A program made the position numbers and the translations under genes. A DNA stretch of 64,000 nt from Phytophthora sp. 'mugwort' (taxonomy: Eukaryota > Oomycota > Peronosporomycetes > Peronosporales > Peronosporaceae): assembly GCA_033558025.1 (NCBI GenBank), contig JAUCEF010000004.1, positions 2,170,001 to 2,234,000 on the forward strand. The letters are read 5' to 3'. Position 1 is the first letter of the stretch. Each line of letters starts with the position of its first letter. Below the pieces are notes generated by a model. The model was not told where the DNA came from and made no database searches. It was given only the letters and a program-made list of their open reading frames with translations. Below, one piece after another: positions 52,770-63,008 of this stretch.

Positions 52770-54340
52770 CAGTCCGCGACAGTGGTATATGAACACCATC
52801 GGTCTCTCCAAAAATTTTTTTTATCAAATTGTGTTTTCATTCGCTGAAATTACCCTGGATTATAACAAATTGCAAGATCTGTCGATTGCACCAACTGTTG
52901 ATGCTGAATTCCACCTGGTCTTGAAAAACGATGAGAAATATTACTTCACGAGGTGCGACACAATATATGAACATAACTTCGGGTTTGCTGAAAGTTTGCG
53001 TAAGTTTGATCCACAACCCTCGCCACGCGTTGCTAATGTGTTTACTATACAGACTGCTATCCCACCAATCGTGGCGCCACTTTTCAGTTCGCCAGCGATG
53101 GCACGAGCTTCGCATCTGTCCGACAAAGAACGCGAGTCAATTCGGGCGCTCTCACTGCGCGGTTTTTCGGTCCGGGGTATCGCACAGGTGCTCACACGCT
53201 CTGTCGGTGCCGTGCAGAATGTGTTGAAGGTGCCTGCCAATTTTCAGCCCAAGAAACGGCTTGGAAGCGTGTCGAAAGTGGCTGCGCGTGAGAAGCGCCA
53301 TGTCATCCGCTGTGCTCCGTTTGTCCGCAACAAAAGTGAAAGAGAAGCTCAAGTTGGTGAACAGCGTGCGTACGATGCAGCGCGTGATCAAGTCGGTGAG
53401 CTGGCTTAAGTACAAGAAGCGTGGTGCCGCTCCAGCGTTGACGAAGCGCCACCGAGAAGCAAGGGTCAAGTGGGCCGAGCGTATGGGCCTCAAGGATGAC
53501 GAAGCGTGGTATCAAGTGGCGTTCAGCGATGAGAAGAAGTGGAACCTGGATGGCCCGGATGGCATGCGCTACGAATGCGTCGACACGCGTCGCTCTAAGG
53601 AGCTCAACGTCCGTCGTCATACTGGTGGCGGTGGTGTCATGATTTGGGGAGCATTTCGTGCGGACACCAAGTCTGAATTGAAGTTCGTGGATGGCAACCA
53701 AGACTCCGTCAAGTATGTGAGCACCCTACGCACGCATTTCCAACCGTTCATCGATGCGGAAAACCATATTTTCAACAAGACAATGCAGCCATCCACAAAT
53801 CCCGCTACACGATGAACTGGCTTCAGGCCCAAGGGATCGACGTTATGGACTGGCCAGCTTTGTCCCCAGACCTCAATTCTATTGAGAATCTATGGGACAT
53901 CATGATCCAGCAAGTTTACGAAGGCGGGAAGCAGTACAACACGAAAGACGAGCTGAAGAAAGCGGTTTTGGCGGCATGGGCTGCAATTCTCCCCAAGACG
54001 CTCACAGATCTGACCCTATCAATGCGCAAACGCTGTATCCGGGTATTAGTACGCCGGGAAGCATATATTTCGTATTAGCAACGCGCGAATCGCATCCATA
54101 ATGCTTCAAAACAAATGTTTCGGTCATGTGGAAGTTATGTTCATATATTGTGTCGCACCTCGTGAAGTAATATTTCTCATCGTTTTTCAAAACCAGGTGG
54201 AAATCAGCATCAAACGTTGGTGCAATCGACAGATCTTGCAATTCGTTATAATCCAGGGTAATTTCAGCGAATGAAAACACAATTTGATAAAAAAAAATTT
54301 GGGGAGACCGATGGTGTTCATATACCACTGTCGCGGACTG
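52770..54340 (+). mobile_element. Tc1/mariner element with about 210-bp terminal inverted repeats
   Basis: The ends CAGTCCGCGACAGTGG... and its mirror ...GTCGCGGACTG bound a 1.57-kb element flanked by TA on both sides (52768-52769 and 54341-54342), the target preference of Tc1/mariner. The inverted repeats extend to about 52980 on the left and from about 54131 on the right, roughly 210 bp each with few differences, so unusually long for Tc1. The transposase inside is frameshifted (listed separately). The near-identical arms suggest a fairly recent insertion. Confidence 0.92.
53098..54078 (+). pseudogene. DD34E Tc1-type transposase with two frameshifts
   Basis: Begins MARASHLSDKERESIRALS with a helix-turn-helix (GFSVRGIAQVLTRSVGAVQN). 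The frame shifts near 53270-53310, then continues KLVNSVRTMQRVI, VAFSDEKKWNLDGPDG (first catalytic Asp), GGGGVMIWGAF. A second one-base shift near 53770-53780 hides the QQDNAAIH motif (second Asp). The last frame reads WPALSPDLNSIENLWD, with the catalytic Glu 34 residues after the second Asp. It ends EAYISY at 54078. The protein is otherwise complete. Confidence 0.88.
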
Positions 54341-54352
54341 TACGCGTGCAGA

Positions 54353-54544
54353 CGTACTACTATATATGCATCTGAATGAGAATTGTATCAATATAATGCT
54401 TCCGTACTAGCTAGCCTACTAGTACAGAAGCTTCATTCTGAATGAAACTTGTATCAGTATAATGCTTCCGTACTAGCTAGCCTGCTAGTACAGAAGCATT
54501 ATAGTGGTACTAATTTCATTCAGATGCATATATAGTAGAACGTT
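54353..54544. mobile_element. Palindrome-rich MITE-like element beside the Tc1 element
   Basis: CTACTATATATGCATCTGAATGA at about 54357-54379 is mirrored at 54516-54538, forming terminal inverted repeats of some 23-28 bp around a ~190-bp unit. Inside are two 48-bp direct copies (54384-54431 and 54450-54497, 46 of 48 identical). Each is itself a near-palindrome (GCTTCCGTACTAG...CTAGTACAGAAGC), with a small palindrome TTCATTCTGAATGAA between them. It begins 11 bp after the Tc1 target site. The repeats can fold into nested hairpins. No coding capacity. Confidence 0.75.
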
Positions 54545-54579
54545 GCAGGCTGCAGGCTAGCAGAACGTGTAACCTATAT

Positions 54580-54963
54580 TTGCATTTTGGCACCCGTCGC
54601 GGACAAGATGGCTGTGGTGGCGGGATCGGTCAAAATATGATTAAAACCCGATCCGAGGTTCCCAACTGCACCCAGACACCGACTAACGGGGAGGGTTATC
54701 CGATGATCCGTGATCTGCTTGGTTTCACCTTGTGTAGCTGGATATGCTCTCTCTGGACCCCGAAGGATTTGTCGATGCAAAGTCTTGAACGTCCTGGGCG
54801 GGACGCGGGCTACGGAAAGCAGCGCGGAAGTCTTCGTTCTGCTGGCTTTATCGGGCCCCGATCTGGGGTAGTCTCCCTTCGATCGGGGGCCCTGGACTTG
54901 ATCCCGGGTCGCGGTATCAGTTGTGGTATTGCAGCACACAAAATCGTCAGATGTGGATACTAG
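54580..54963 (-). pseudogene. Gag N-terminal fragment of a second GATC-rich gypsy copy
   Basis: Nucleotide similarity to the start of the 12-21 kb element (about 20663-20800): shared CCAGACACCGACT, TTCACCTTGTGTA and GCTGGATATGC in the same order and spacing. It also carries many GATC sites. Only a short fragment remains and all frames are broken. Confidence 0.55.
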
Positions 54964-55215
54964 GCAAGAAACACAACAATAGCCGAGCTAGTCGGACCTT
55001 GTTGGCCTGCGCTGGGTTGCACCTAACGGTTCGGCCTTTCCAGGGCAGTAGTGTCTCGCTTCGCCGAGACTAAGTGCCCCAAGCCAGTCAATTCACAGCG
55101 GTCAGCTGGGCTGACTGCCTCTGGCTCAGATATACCGTGTCCTTCACTAAAGAGCGGACGACGGCGCGTTAGCGCTTTGACGGGTCGCCGAGAGCAAAGG
55201 ATTCTCGGCTAGAAG
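54964..55215. other. LTR-like sequence upstream of the plus-strand gypsy fragment
   Basis: Contains short inverted repeats (TCTCGCTTCGCCGAGA; GGTCAGCTGGGCTGACTG) of the sort seen in oomycete LTRs. Could be a neighbouring LTR remnant. No gene. Confidence 0.3.
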
Positions 55216-55957
55216 TGTTACGGTACCCGGGCTGTACGGCGTACCGGCCTGCCGAGTTCGGCAGGACTTGTTCCTTCGCGCTTGGCGAGACATGCCCTTC
55301 CTCGGGCCGACCTAGTTCTCTTGGCGCTACCAGTCAACACCTTACAAGCTATGCCTCTCGGGTGTCAACGGTAACCATAATCCAGTCCGTGCAGGGACTT
55401 ACCGGACAGTGTACACTTGTCTTGGATTTGGAAAGAGTTACTCTGTTATTATTTTATCTCCCGGGAGCCCCCAAGGGCTCCTCCTATTGTTAGCTATGTT
55501 CCTATACAAATATAAGATGAAACGAAATGTGGTCGGCTCTCAACCGACCCTTCGCAAAGATCTCAATGTAACCACCCAAACTCAACGGCCGGTCGAGTTC
55601 ATACAGTCGAGTAGCCGGATCTTTAGCTGAGTTCATACTCAGCGAGCACTACTGTGGTTGCTTACTTCAGTGCGATGTGTGAGCAGCTTCATCTGGCGTC
55701 CACTACACCACAACTGCCCCGGCCATGCTACGAGCCGAGCTGGCAAGTGGCTTGGCCTAACTGGTGTGTCGCCACAGGTCAAGATTACCACATTCACTCT
55801 CACTCTCACCTTCCCTGATGCTTGACCTCTGACTGTTCTCAAGACACACACTGAGTCGCTGACTTGACGCTTCTTCTACGAACTGGTAAGCTTCTGTTGA
55901 CTTACCGGCTCAGCCCGATCTCCTTCTGACTTGTTTCCGTGTGTATCGCTAGCCCAT
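55216..55957 (+). mobile_element. LTR and leader of a plus-strand gypsy-type fragment
   Basis: Starts TGTTACGGTACCCGG, typical of oomycete LTRs beginning TGTTACGG. The segment is rich in short inverted repeats (TGCCGAGTTCGGCA; GGGAGCCCCCAAGGGCTCC). It leads into a gag-like reading region at 55958. The LTR's right edge and primer site were not fixed. Confidence 0.5.
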
Positions 55958-56930
55958 ATGGCTAAGAGAACTTCTTCTGCTTCGCCAGAACTCAAAAGTT
56001 CGGACGGCTGTCTTATTTCTCCCTCAGGAGAAACTTCACCGCTATCGCTTGAGTTACCAGCAGCTCAAGGTGACAGCCAACCGAAAATGACGCTGGAATA
56101 ACTCCAGTTACTGTTTCAACTCACGTGAGGTCTGATGGATCGTCTGAGTCAGCTGAGATTGCCACTGGTAGTCACGCCTCTCAGTCGACTTCCTCCAAGA
56201 CTGCCCGAGCAATTCATCCGGTAAGCCCAGCTCTCAGATCGTTGAATTCACCGAGTTCGGTTCGTAGATGCTCATTCCTCCCTATTTCTCACAGGACTCC
56301 CCTGCCCATCTCTGAGCTTCCTTCCCGGCAACTCAACTGAATGGGCGTCTTCAACCACTGTCGCCGCTGGTCCTCGGTTTCCTGCAGCTCGCCTCCTTGA
56401 TAAGTCAGTATCACCGAATTCCACATCTCTGAGCGATCAACCGACGGACCCTCACTCACGACCGGTCCCTCGCGCGTTAACGCTTAAGTCTATCCTTCGG
56501 GTTCGAGACGGTGAAGACTCGGCTTTTCCCCTCGCCGGGTCTCCTCCTCCTCCCCAACGCTCGGATGAAGACCCAGCGTTGAAGCCGATTCCGCCGAGCT
56601 TGGATTCCCTGGTCGATGACTTACAAGAATCTCAACATTCTCCAGATATGTCTTCCGTGGATAGTGATATTTATTCTCCATGTCCGTCACCTCTGCCGAG
56701 TCCACCGCATGCGATTCCGCTGCCTGGGTTCCGTCCGGATGGACTAATGGAGACTGGGATTCCTCCGCTTTCATCAGCTGAGTCTTCGCCGTCTCAGCTC
56801 GAGTCTCAGTCTCACAGCCAAGAGGTTTCTGCTGGCCCACTGGACTCAGCGGGATCTTCTTCTGCTGGCTCGAGAATTTAGTTGAGGACTCAGTTCAGCC
56901 TCCAACAGATATAGCTGAGCTCTGGATGCT
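55958..56930 (+). pseudogene. Plus-strand gag-like relic (Ser/Pro-rich)
   Basis: From ATG 55958 the translation MAKRTSSASPELKSSDG and, after several stops and frame changes, a Pro/Ser-rich stretch (SPCPSPLPSPPHAIPLPG, about 56665-56730) and [13 protein letters not shown] (near 56905-56940) have the composition of oomycete retroelement Gag N-termini. It runs head-on into the minus-strand gag at about 56932. Confidence 0.45.
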
Positions 56931-56931
56931 A

Positions 56932-57347
56932 CTAGCACGTGAGTGCCCATTCTCGTGCTCGGCCACCGAGCTTCGAGATCGCTAGCGCCACGCGCTGTTG
57001 CTCATTACGGAATATGGCCGATTCCATAGCCATTTCGATCTCACGGATCCACAACATGAGGTTCTCCCCCTCCTTTCCTTCGAAAGTCTTGACGGTCACA
57101 ATGAGCGGTTTAGGCCGGGAGGCCCCATCCTGCGATGTCGTCGACGTCGGTGCAGACGCCGACATCCACTGCCGGAGGTGCTCCAACAGAGTATTCTCGT
57201 AGTTTGAGAACGCTTCCAGACGCGCTTCACCGCGTCCGGTCCTTGCGAAGCAAGATGCGTTATGCCCTCAGGGCCGAGCAAAGACATAAGCTTTTCCAGC
57301 GCATCTTGCTGGCTCTGGGACGGGTTAGAAAACGCTGTCTGCTCCAT
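56932..57347 (-). pseudogene. Minus-strand gypsy Gag N-terminus, truncated
   Basis: ATG at 57347 begins MEQTAFSNPSQSQQDALEKL. After a frame change near 57190 it reads [10 protein letters not shown], then [19 protein letters not shown], a very common oomycete gypsy Gag core. It ends [11 protein letters not shown] at a stop where the opposing fragment begins. It is the 5' end of a gypsy element whose remainder is gone. Confidence 0.7.
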
Positions 57348-57396
57348 CCTCACTGAGGAATAGTCCTAAGACTCAGGTGCGGGATTGACTACAAGT

Positions 57397-57403
57397 GCTA
57401 CCA
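57397..57403 (-). other. Candidate primer-binding site of the minus-strand gypsy fragment
   Basis: The minus strand reads TGGTAGC two bases from the LTR end and about 50 bp before the Gag ATG, the expected place. The same heptamer is found ahead of Gag in the 12-21 kb element. Confidence 0.5.
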
Positions 57404-57405
57404 GG

Positions 57406-57802
57406 TGCAGCGGGGCTGCGTAGCGTGGTGCGTCAGAGGAAGACGTATGACTCCCCGAGTCTTAGCTGCGGTTATCCTAACCCCTGAGGTCTCCGCAGAG
57501 GCTTAGATCGCTCTAGTTATACCACTAAAGACTCAAAGAGTCAGCATTCCTAAACCTAGGGCAATACTCTCTTTGATGCTAAACTGAACTGTTATTTGTT
57601 TGCTTATCTGCGGCAAAGCCGCCTGTGGTGTAAATGTATGACTCTAACTATCTACCATAGTTTAACCTAGTCAAATGCATGTCGAGTGGCCCTGTGGCCA
57701 CGTACTGAAATCCCGTTAATACAAGTGGTACCAAGTACCACTTACTGCAAGGTGACACGTAGCACGGCTACACTCGTGTTACCTTCGTGTAACCCCGTTA
57801 CA
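57406..57802 (-). mobile_element. LTR (5') of the minus-strand gypsy fragment
   Basis: A 397-bp segment bounded by TG at 57406 and CA at 57802 (on its own strand TGTAACGGGG...TGCA). It lies directly upstream of the primer site and Gag. Contains short dyads (GAGTGGCCCTGTGGCCAC; GTGGTACCAAGTACCAC). The right flank is the decayed piggyBac. No second LTR is left. Confidence 0.6.
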
Positions 57803-57847
57803 TACGCGCCGGTCTAGGCTCGAGGTGAAGACACAACGAGGAACGAC

Positions 57848-59910
57848 GTGTTGCTAAAGGAGACTAAAACTCACAAGGAGATTCAACCTGAGGATATACT
57901 GCATTGGGTTGCTGGTCGCATGGATGTTGTGTCTTCACAAACGACGGCTCGCGGATCACTGGGTAACGACGACCATCGGTGCCGTTCCAAAAAGGTCAAA
58001 TCGGGACTTGCGCACAAAGCATCTTCGGGTCCTTTGCGCGCAAGTCCGGATTTGACCGCATCACGCAGATCTTTCACTTCACGAATGCAGACCCACGCGC
58101 GGAGACGGATCGCGCATGGAAGTCGGGTCCGTGGTTGATACACTGTAGTAGACATTCGTGCGGGGCTACACGGCGCCGCCAGTGCTCGCATTTGATGAAG
58201 CCATGATCCCATCGAGAAGCCGCCACAACACTTCCCGCCAGTTCATTAAGGACAAGCCGGACAAATGGGGAACGAAGTTGTTCATGACATGCTGCGCAAA
58301 CACCGCATCTGTCTTCGGTACGTCGAAGGTGAAACGGCGGACTCTAACATGGAGGCCGCAACGTTTTTTGCTAGTTCTACATGTTGTATAATAACGCGTG
58401 CTTATTTGTGTTCATGATGTATATGCACGCTTGCAGGATTAAAATTTCTGTGGGACCGACCAGCATGCTGACGAGCTTGGGAAAGCGTCACCGACGCAGT
58501 TGTCGGCAGACCCGAACTCAGTCCCTGCCGCAGTGATGCGAAACCTCGATAAGGTACTCCCACCCTGAAACAAGGGTTTTTTATGTTGTGGTCACCGACC
58601 GTTTTTACACGTCGGTGCAGCTAGCGCCGTAGCTTTTGGCGCGTAATGTATACATCGTGGGTACGATCCAGACCAACAAAAAAGGCTTCCCATCATCGCT
58701 GATCATCAAAGAGGCGTAACTACCAGCAAGCGTGGCGCGTGATTCGGCTACTGTCGCAGTGGCAAAAAACTGTCCAAAGCTGCAAGCCTTACAGCTTCGG
58801 GACCGCCTGCCGGTCTACCTACTTTTAACTGGAAGCAGCACAATGGTCGAGACGTGCGGTGCGTTTACGGGAATGCAATGCGAGACTGTGGATTCTAACG
58901 TAAGTTACTGTCTGATTGCTACAGAACGTCATGTTCCTGGCGGTTTGGCTAACCAGCATCCCCTGCCCGTCTGCGATGCGCGACTACCATCGCTGAATGG
59001 GCGAAGTGGACATTCATGACCAAGCTGCGGCTGCAGCGCTATTCGCTGAGCTTTCAGTGCGCTTTCAAAGTACTACAACACAACCTTCTTGGTTCTGTTC
59101 GATATGGCAATGGTCAATGCCTATATCGTCAACGCCAGACCCAAAAGCAACAAGGCAAACCTCCAGCAGATAAGGGGGGGGGGCAGGTGCTCCAAGATCA
59201 GCAGCTTCAGACAACGGAAGACGACTCCGCTGAAGAGGTATACACAACATGTTTGTACCTGAACATACGGTATAATGTTGTATATTACTGACACTGCGTT
59301 TTCCTGAACAGATCTTCTCACCAGGGCAATCTACGCCAAGCGCAACATGCCGCGGCAATGCTGCTGAGCATATGCTATCCGAAGTTCCCTAGGGGGTCCA
59401 AGTTCGCGAAGTCTTTCGTATGAGGCCGCAGCATCAACGCAAGGTCTGCTCGCTCCGAAAGACGAAAGTTGGGCAGCGCAATGCCACCAGATTCTTTTGC
59501 GATGCGTGTAGCATTGGGACCAAGCGGTGAGTTACGGCATGTAAATTTGTTGTACTCTTTCGGCTAACATTTTGTATGCTGTAGTATATACCTGTGTGAT
59601 CGTGTTCGTCCAGGTCGCTACGCGAACAACATGACGTGCCAGATTTGATGGCACGTCAAGTGGAAGAACGGAGAGGAACGCCCGCGTGCTCGATTTGGGC
59701 GAGACATTCAGATGCCTGGAGTGGGGAAGAAACACCACCGTCGTTCCGCACAAGGCGCTGAGGAGGGAGAATAGGAGGACGAGAAAGAGGATGAGCAAGA
59801 TGAAGTGAAGGAGTAGGACGGGCAGGGCGCGGAGGAAGAGCAGAACAATAGAAGCGAACAAGAAGAGCAGACAGGTGATGAGGAGTAGAAGGATAGCTAT
59901 GATGATTACG
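57848..59910 (+). pseudogene. PiggyBac-like DDE transposase relic
   Basis: Pieces in successive frames follow the piggyBac layout. IFHFTNADPRAETDRAW and LAFDEAMIPSRS (first catalytic Asp region), then DKPDKWGTKLFMTC. At about 58580-58720, VVTDRFYTSVQLA (second Asp) and YIVGTIQTNKKGFP. Near 59010, a LRLQRYSLSFQCAF region. A Cys-rich zinc-ribbon-like end (RKVCSLRKTKVGQRNATRFFCDACS, about 59440-59515) and a YLCDRVRPGRY piece follow. The tail is Glu/Asp-rich (to about 59910). Stops, frameshifts and an internal inverted repeat make it inactive. Confidence 0.78.
57994..58057. repeat. 26-bp inverted repeat inside the piggyBac relic
   Basis: Bases 57994-58019 (GGTCAAATCGGGACTTGCGC...) are mirrored at 58032-58057, with 24 of 26 positions matching across a 12-base loop. 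It replaces or interrupts transposase coding sequence just before the HFTNADPRAE motif. It could be a short inverted duplication or a natural hairpin. Confidence 0.8.
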
Positions 59911-60274
59911 ATCGAGAAGGAAGATGTACTTGCTACAGCAATTCAACCATTCTGAAGCTGAAAGTTGGTATAGTTATGCGCATACGTTCCACTTTGTCAT
60001 CTTCAAATAATAAGGCCCAAGCAAATGCAGTATATACACCGTGCGCCTACTTGTTACCCCGGCGGAGGTGTATACGGCTACATCGCTGGTACAGAGTGCT
60101 GCGAACGACGTGCAAGCAATCTTGGCTGATCAGGGTGCCTGCCGCAGTCCTTACAATACACTCGTACTTATCGAAGGCAAAATACAAAAATCAATCTTAG
60201 ACCGGCCTTAACATGTAGTCTTTAACATCATGTTAAGACTTGCCGGGGGGACAAAAACGACTTGAGAGCGGGAA
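59911..60274. other. No supported gene
   Basis: Gap between the piggyBac tail and the repeat pair. No gene or repeat recognised. Confidence 0.3.
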
Positions 60275-60604
60275 TTAATCTGGTTAGTACCGTACATGCT
60301 TCAAGTCCCCGCGGTTCGATGGCTGTAGGTTTATCACGAGTAGCTAATTGATCAAACCTGCTTGTGCGAAACTACCAATCCTACTATGCAGTTTCTCAAA
60401 ACGCCTTTTTTGGCTTGGGTGGGAGGATCTTCCCAAAACTTCAATTTCCCAATTACCAAAAGCGTCTTGCTTTGCTCTGGTAGAGATGTAGTTACATATC
60501 TCTTTTTGGGCAAAAAATGAAGTTAATCTGGTTAGTACCGGTGCAGGTATTAAGTCCCCGCGGTTTGAAGGATGTAGGTTTATCACGAATAGCTAGTTGA
60601 TCAA
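60275..60604. repeat. Two 81-82-bp direct repeats around a 167-bp spacer
   Basis: Copy 1 (60275-60355) and copy 2 (60523-60604) both begin TTAATCTGGTTAGTACCG, share TCCCCGCGGTT and TGTAGGTTTATCACGA, and end TTGATCAA; they are about 85% alike. The spacer holds a minus-strand frame (AKQDAFGNWEIEVLG) of unknown kind. The arrangement could be a tandem duplication or the two ends of a small element. Confidence 0.7.
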
Positions 60605-60904
60605 CCGAAAAACTACGGAGGTCATGCGACACACGGTAATCCAGACGCACCTTGTTAGAATGTGAGAGACGCTTTTTGACGTTACCACGACGAAATAGCT
60701 AAAGTGACCCCCACTTGCAACCAACATCCAACCTTTTCAATGCCACGACTTTTATTATTATGCTTCAACTACTCCTTCACTAAAGGGAGTCGATTGCGAA
60801 TATTGCGGAGCGGTATTGCGAAGACACCTTCTGCATGCGCGGACCCGTCACAAAAAGTTTGCTTTCAGAGAGCGGTTGCAGATAGATTCCTCATGTCTTC
60901 GTCC

Positions 60905-61640
60905 TACGCTTGCAGGACAGCCGCTGCAATACTTCGCCATTTCTGTGCTATGTCAGCAAATTCGCCGTTTTCAATTACAAACTTCACATATATATCCCTG
61001 AGTCTATTCTTGAAAGGTTTTATAACGGCAATGTCCATAGGCTGTGCCGGGCCAGTCACCCCAGGAGGCACGTAGACCACACTCATGTGCGCGTGCACCA
61101 CCAAACACGCTCGAATGCACTACGTTTTATGCGTCTTGAGGCTGTCCAGGGCCCAAACCACTTGGCCCCTGGATTTCGTTGGCCCAGATATGGTCAATCA
61201 CCCCTCCATGACCTTCTTGTCGTAGTATGCCTTGGTCTGAATCGTATAGTATCCTGTAACGCCTGTCTTCCTTGAGCTCCTCATGGACAACTGCCCCTGG
61301 TATCCGAACAAAACCGATAACTGGTCTTAGTTTGCGAGACGTAGCCGAGGCGCACAAGAACACTGATGGCGAAAGGAGTCAGCTGTCGTAGCTACATGCA
61401 CACGCAACATACAGATTATTCAATCGCTTAGTCAATTAATTAAATTCGCTTAATAATAGCTTTTTAAACGTACACGGAATAATCTACCGTGCGCGCATCA
61501 ACAAACTCGATCGTCTGTGCGGATTCATATTAATACATACCGATGTCTGGCCCATGTTGAAAACGAAGTCGTATCTGTTTGGCATCCCAAGAGGAAAATA
61601 GCGTTGCTCTCGATGTGATGGAGCATCGACATTGAGAAGC
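60905..61640 (-). pseudogene. Pogo/Tigger-like transposase relic (copy 3)
   Basis: On the minus strand, RYDFVFNMGQTSV (about 61590-61550) is the start of the catalytic core. A region follows with PGAVVHEELKEDRRYRILYD and then VVYVPPGVTGPAQPMDIAVIKPFKNRLRD (61080-60990), the typical end of the core after the third acidic residue. The frames differ, stops intervene and the middle acidic motif is unreadable. It is related to, but not the same subfamily as, the copies at 9.5 and 21.6 kb. Confidence 0.6.
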
Positions 61641-61902
61641 GATCAGCAACAATATATAAGAGCGTTATTATAAGCAATGATCGACCTCTTAATTCAAATA
61701 TTGTTTACCTGCATATCGTCGCGCGACACGGCTGCGGTGCGTGATCCGCCGATAGGCGAGTCGATTGTGACGTAGAAAACAAAATATGTACATTTTCACT
61801 ACATTATGTATTCTTGACGCCTGATACGCCGGGTCGAAGTATGCGAGGGCATAGCGCATGCACTCCGTATTGATGAAAAAAAAAAAAATAGCACCCCGCA
61901 TG

Positions 61903-62457
61903 TGTCTAATCCAGGAAGTATTCTGATATCAATACAAGTGAGAAACTAAAGTATTGCGGCAACAAAAAGAGCATGTGTACCATACTTGTAATGGTGTGTG
62001 TTCCTGATGGATGGCCCATGACCAGCTGGTGTGACCACACAATATGGGACGGCCATACACTAGGTACAGATCGTATCTAGGAGAGAGAGACACACCATTA
62101 AGTACTGATCGCACTTACCAGAGACACAGTTAGGTACGAATCGAACTTAGGTGAGAGACACCTTTAGGTACAAATCGCACTTAGGAAGGAGACATGGCTT
62201 GAGGACCACCTATTCAGAAACCGGTGATTTAAGAGATGCATTAAATAGACAGTTTACAATAAGTAGGAACATAGGAGCAGGTTAATAAAGGCTCAGTTTA
62301 AATCTACCTAGAAGTTCGCAAGTCGTGGGAATCCCGTCCCACGGACAATAGGATAGCCAGGCTTTCCTCGTGCGAAGAAAACAGAGAGACGCAGGGCGTC
62401 TGTCTCTGTTTAGAAACTACGCTTCCTCAGGCCAGGGCGCGTGTGGCCCTCGTCACA
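61903..62457 (-). repeat. Solo-LTR-like block with internal tandem repeats
   Basis: Bounded by TGTCTAAT at the left and CGTCACA at the right, so on the minus strand TGTGACG...TTAGACA, like a 555-bp LTR of a copia-type element. Inside, about 62066-62196, a roughly 33-bp unit built of GGTACNNATCGNACTTAG and GAGACAC recurs four times in degenerate form. No matching partner or coding region is nearby, so if real it is a solo LTR. No target duplication was recognised. Confidence 0.4.
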
Positions 62458-62556
62458 ATACTACTTCTCGATGTCTGTCGAGACTGCAGCAACCTTAACC
62501 TTAGTTCCTAAGAACACCGCCTTAGGATTGACAGTTTGTACGTCTCCAGCGTCATA

Positions 62557-63008
62557 TAACGTATTTTCCCGAATAAAAGACCCATCCCTATTTGAAATCC
62601 GCTCCCGCCTTCGCGACACATTCTAGAACGATGAAAAATAGAAGTCTGCATCGAATTGAAGTCCGTCTTTGTGTGGCTGTCGTGAAATTTCGAATGGATA
62701 TTCAGTATTCCCGCACTCCGATGCGCGATTCCCAATGCGCAAGGAACCTCATATTCGCAACGGAGCAATGGGAGTCATTCGACAAGGACTACCAATATAT
62801 CGCAAGCTCGAAGTCATCGTGTGGTCGCAGGAGCGCGGCGACGGTGTATCGTCTTGCGCGACTCGACACTTATGAGTCTAGGCTCTACCCTTACCTCCCA
62901 ATACAACTATTTGCTTCTGTGCGACAAATTGGAATCCTCATTCGATTTGAAGTCCGATGCCGCTTAAATTCTATTGAGCACCGGTGTTTTATTCGGTAAA
63001 ATACGTTA
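62557..63008. mobile_element. Non-autonomous TIR element (MITE-like)
   Basis: TAACGTATTTTCCCGAATAA at 62557 continues to 62581 and is mirrored at 62984-63008 with two mismatches in 25 bases. The 450-bp unit has no transposase. An internal motif (GAATTGAAGTCCG near 62654, GATTTGAAGTCCG near 62944) is repeated near both ends in the same orientation. TA dinucleotides at the edges fit a Tc1/pogo-type target. Confidence 0.7.

Noticed and set aside
62066..62196. CRISPR-like array
   Set aside because: Repeat units are degenerate, contiguous without unique spacers, and the genome is eukaryotic.
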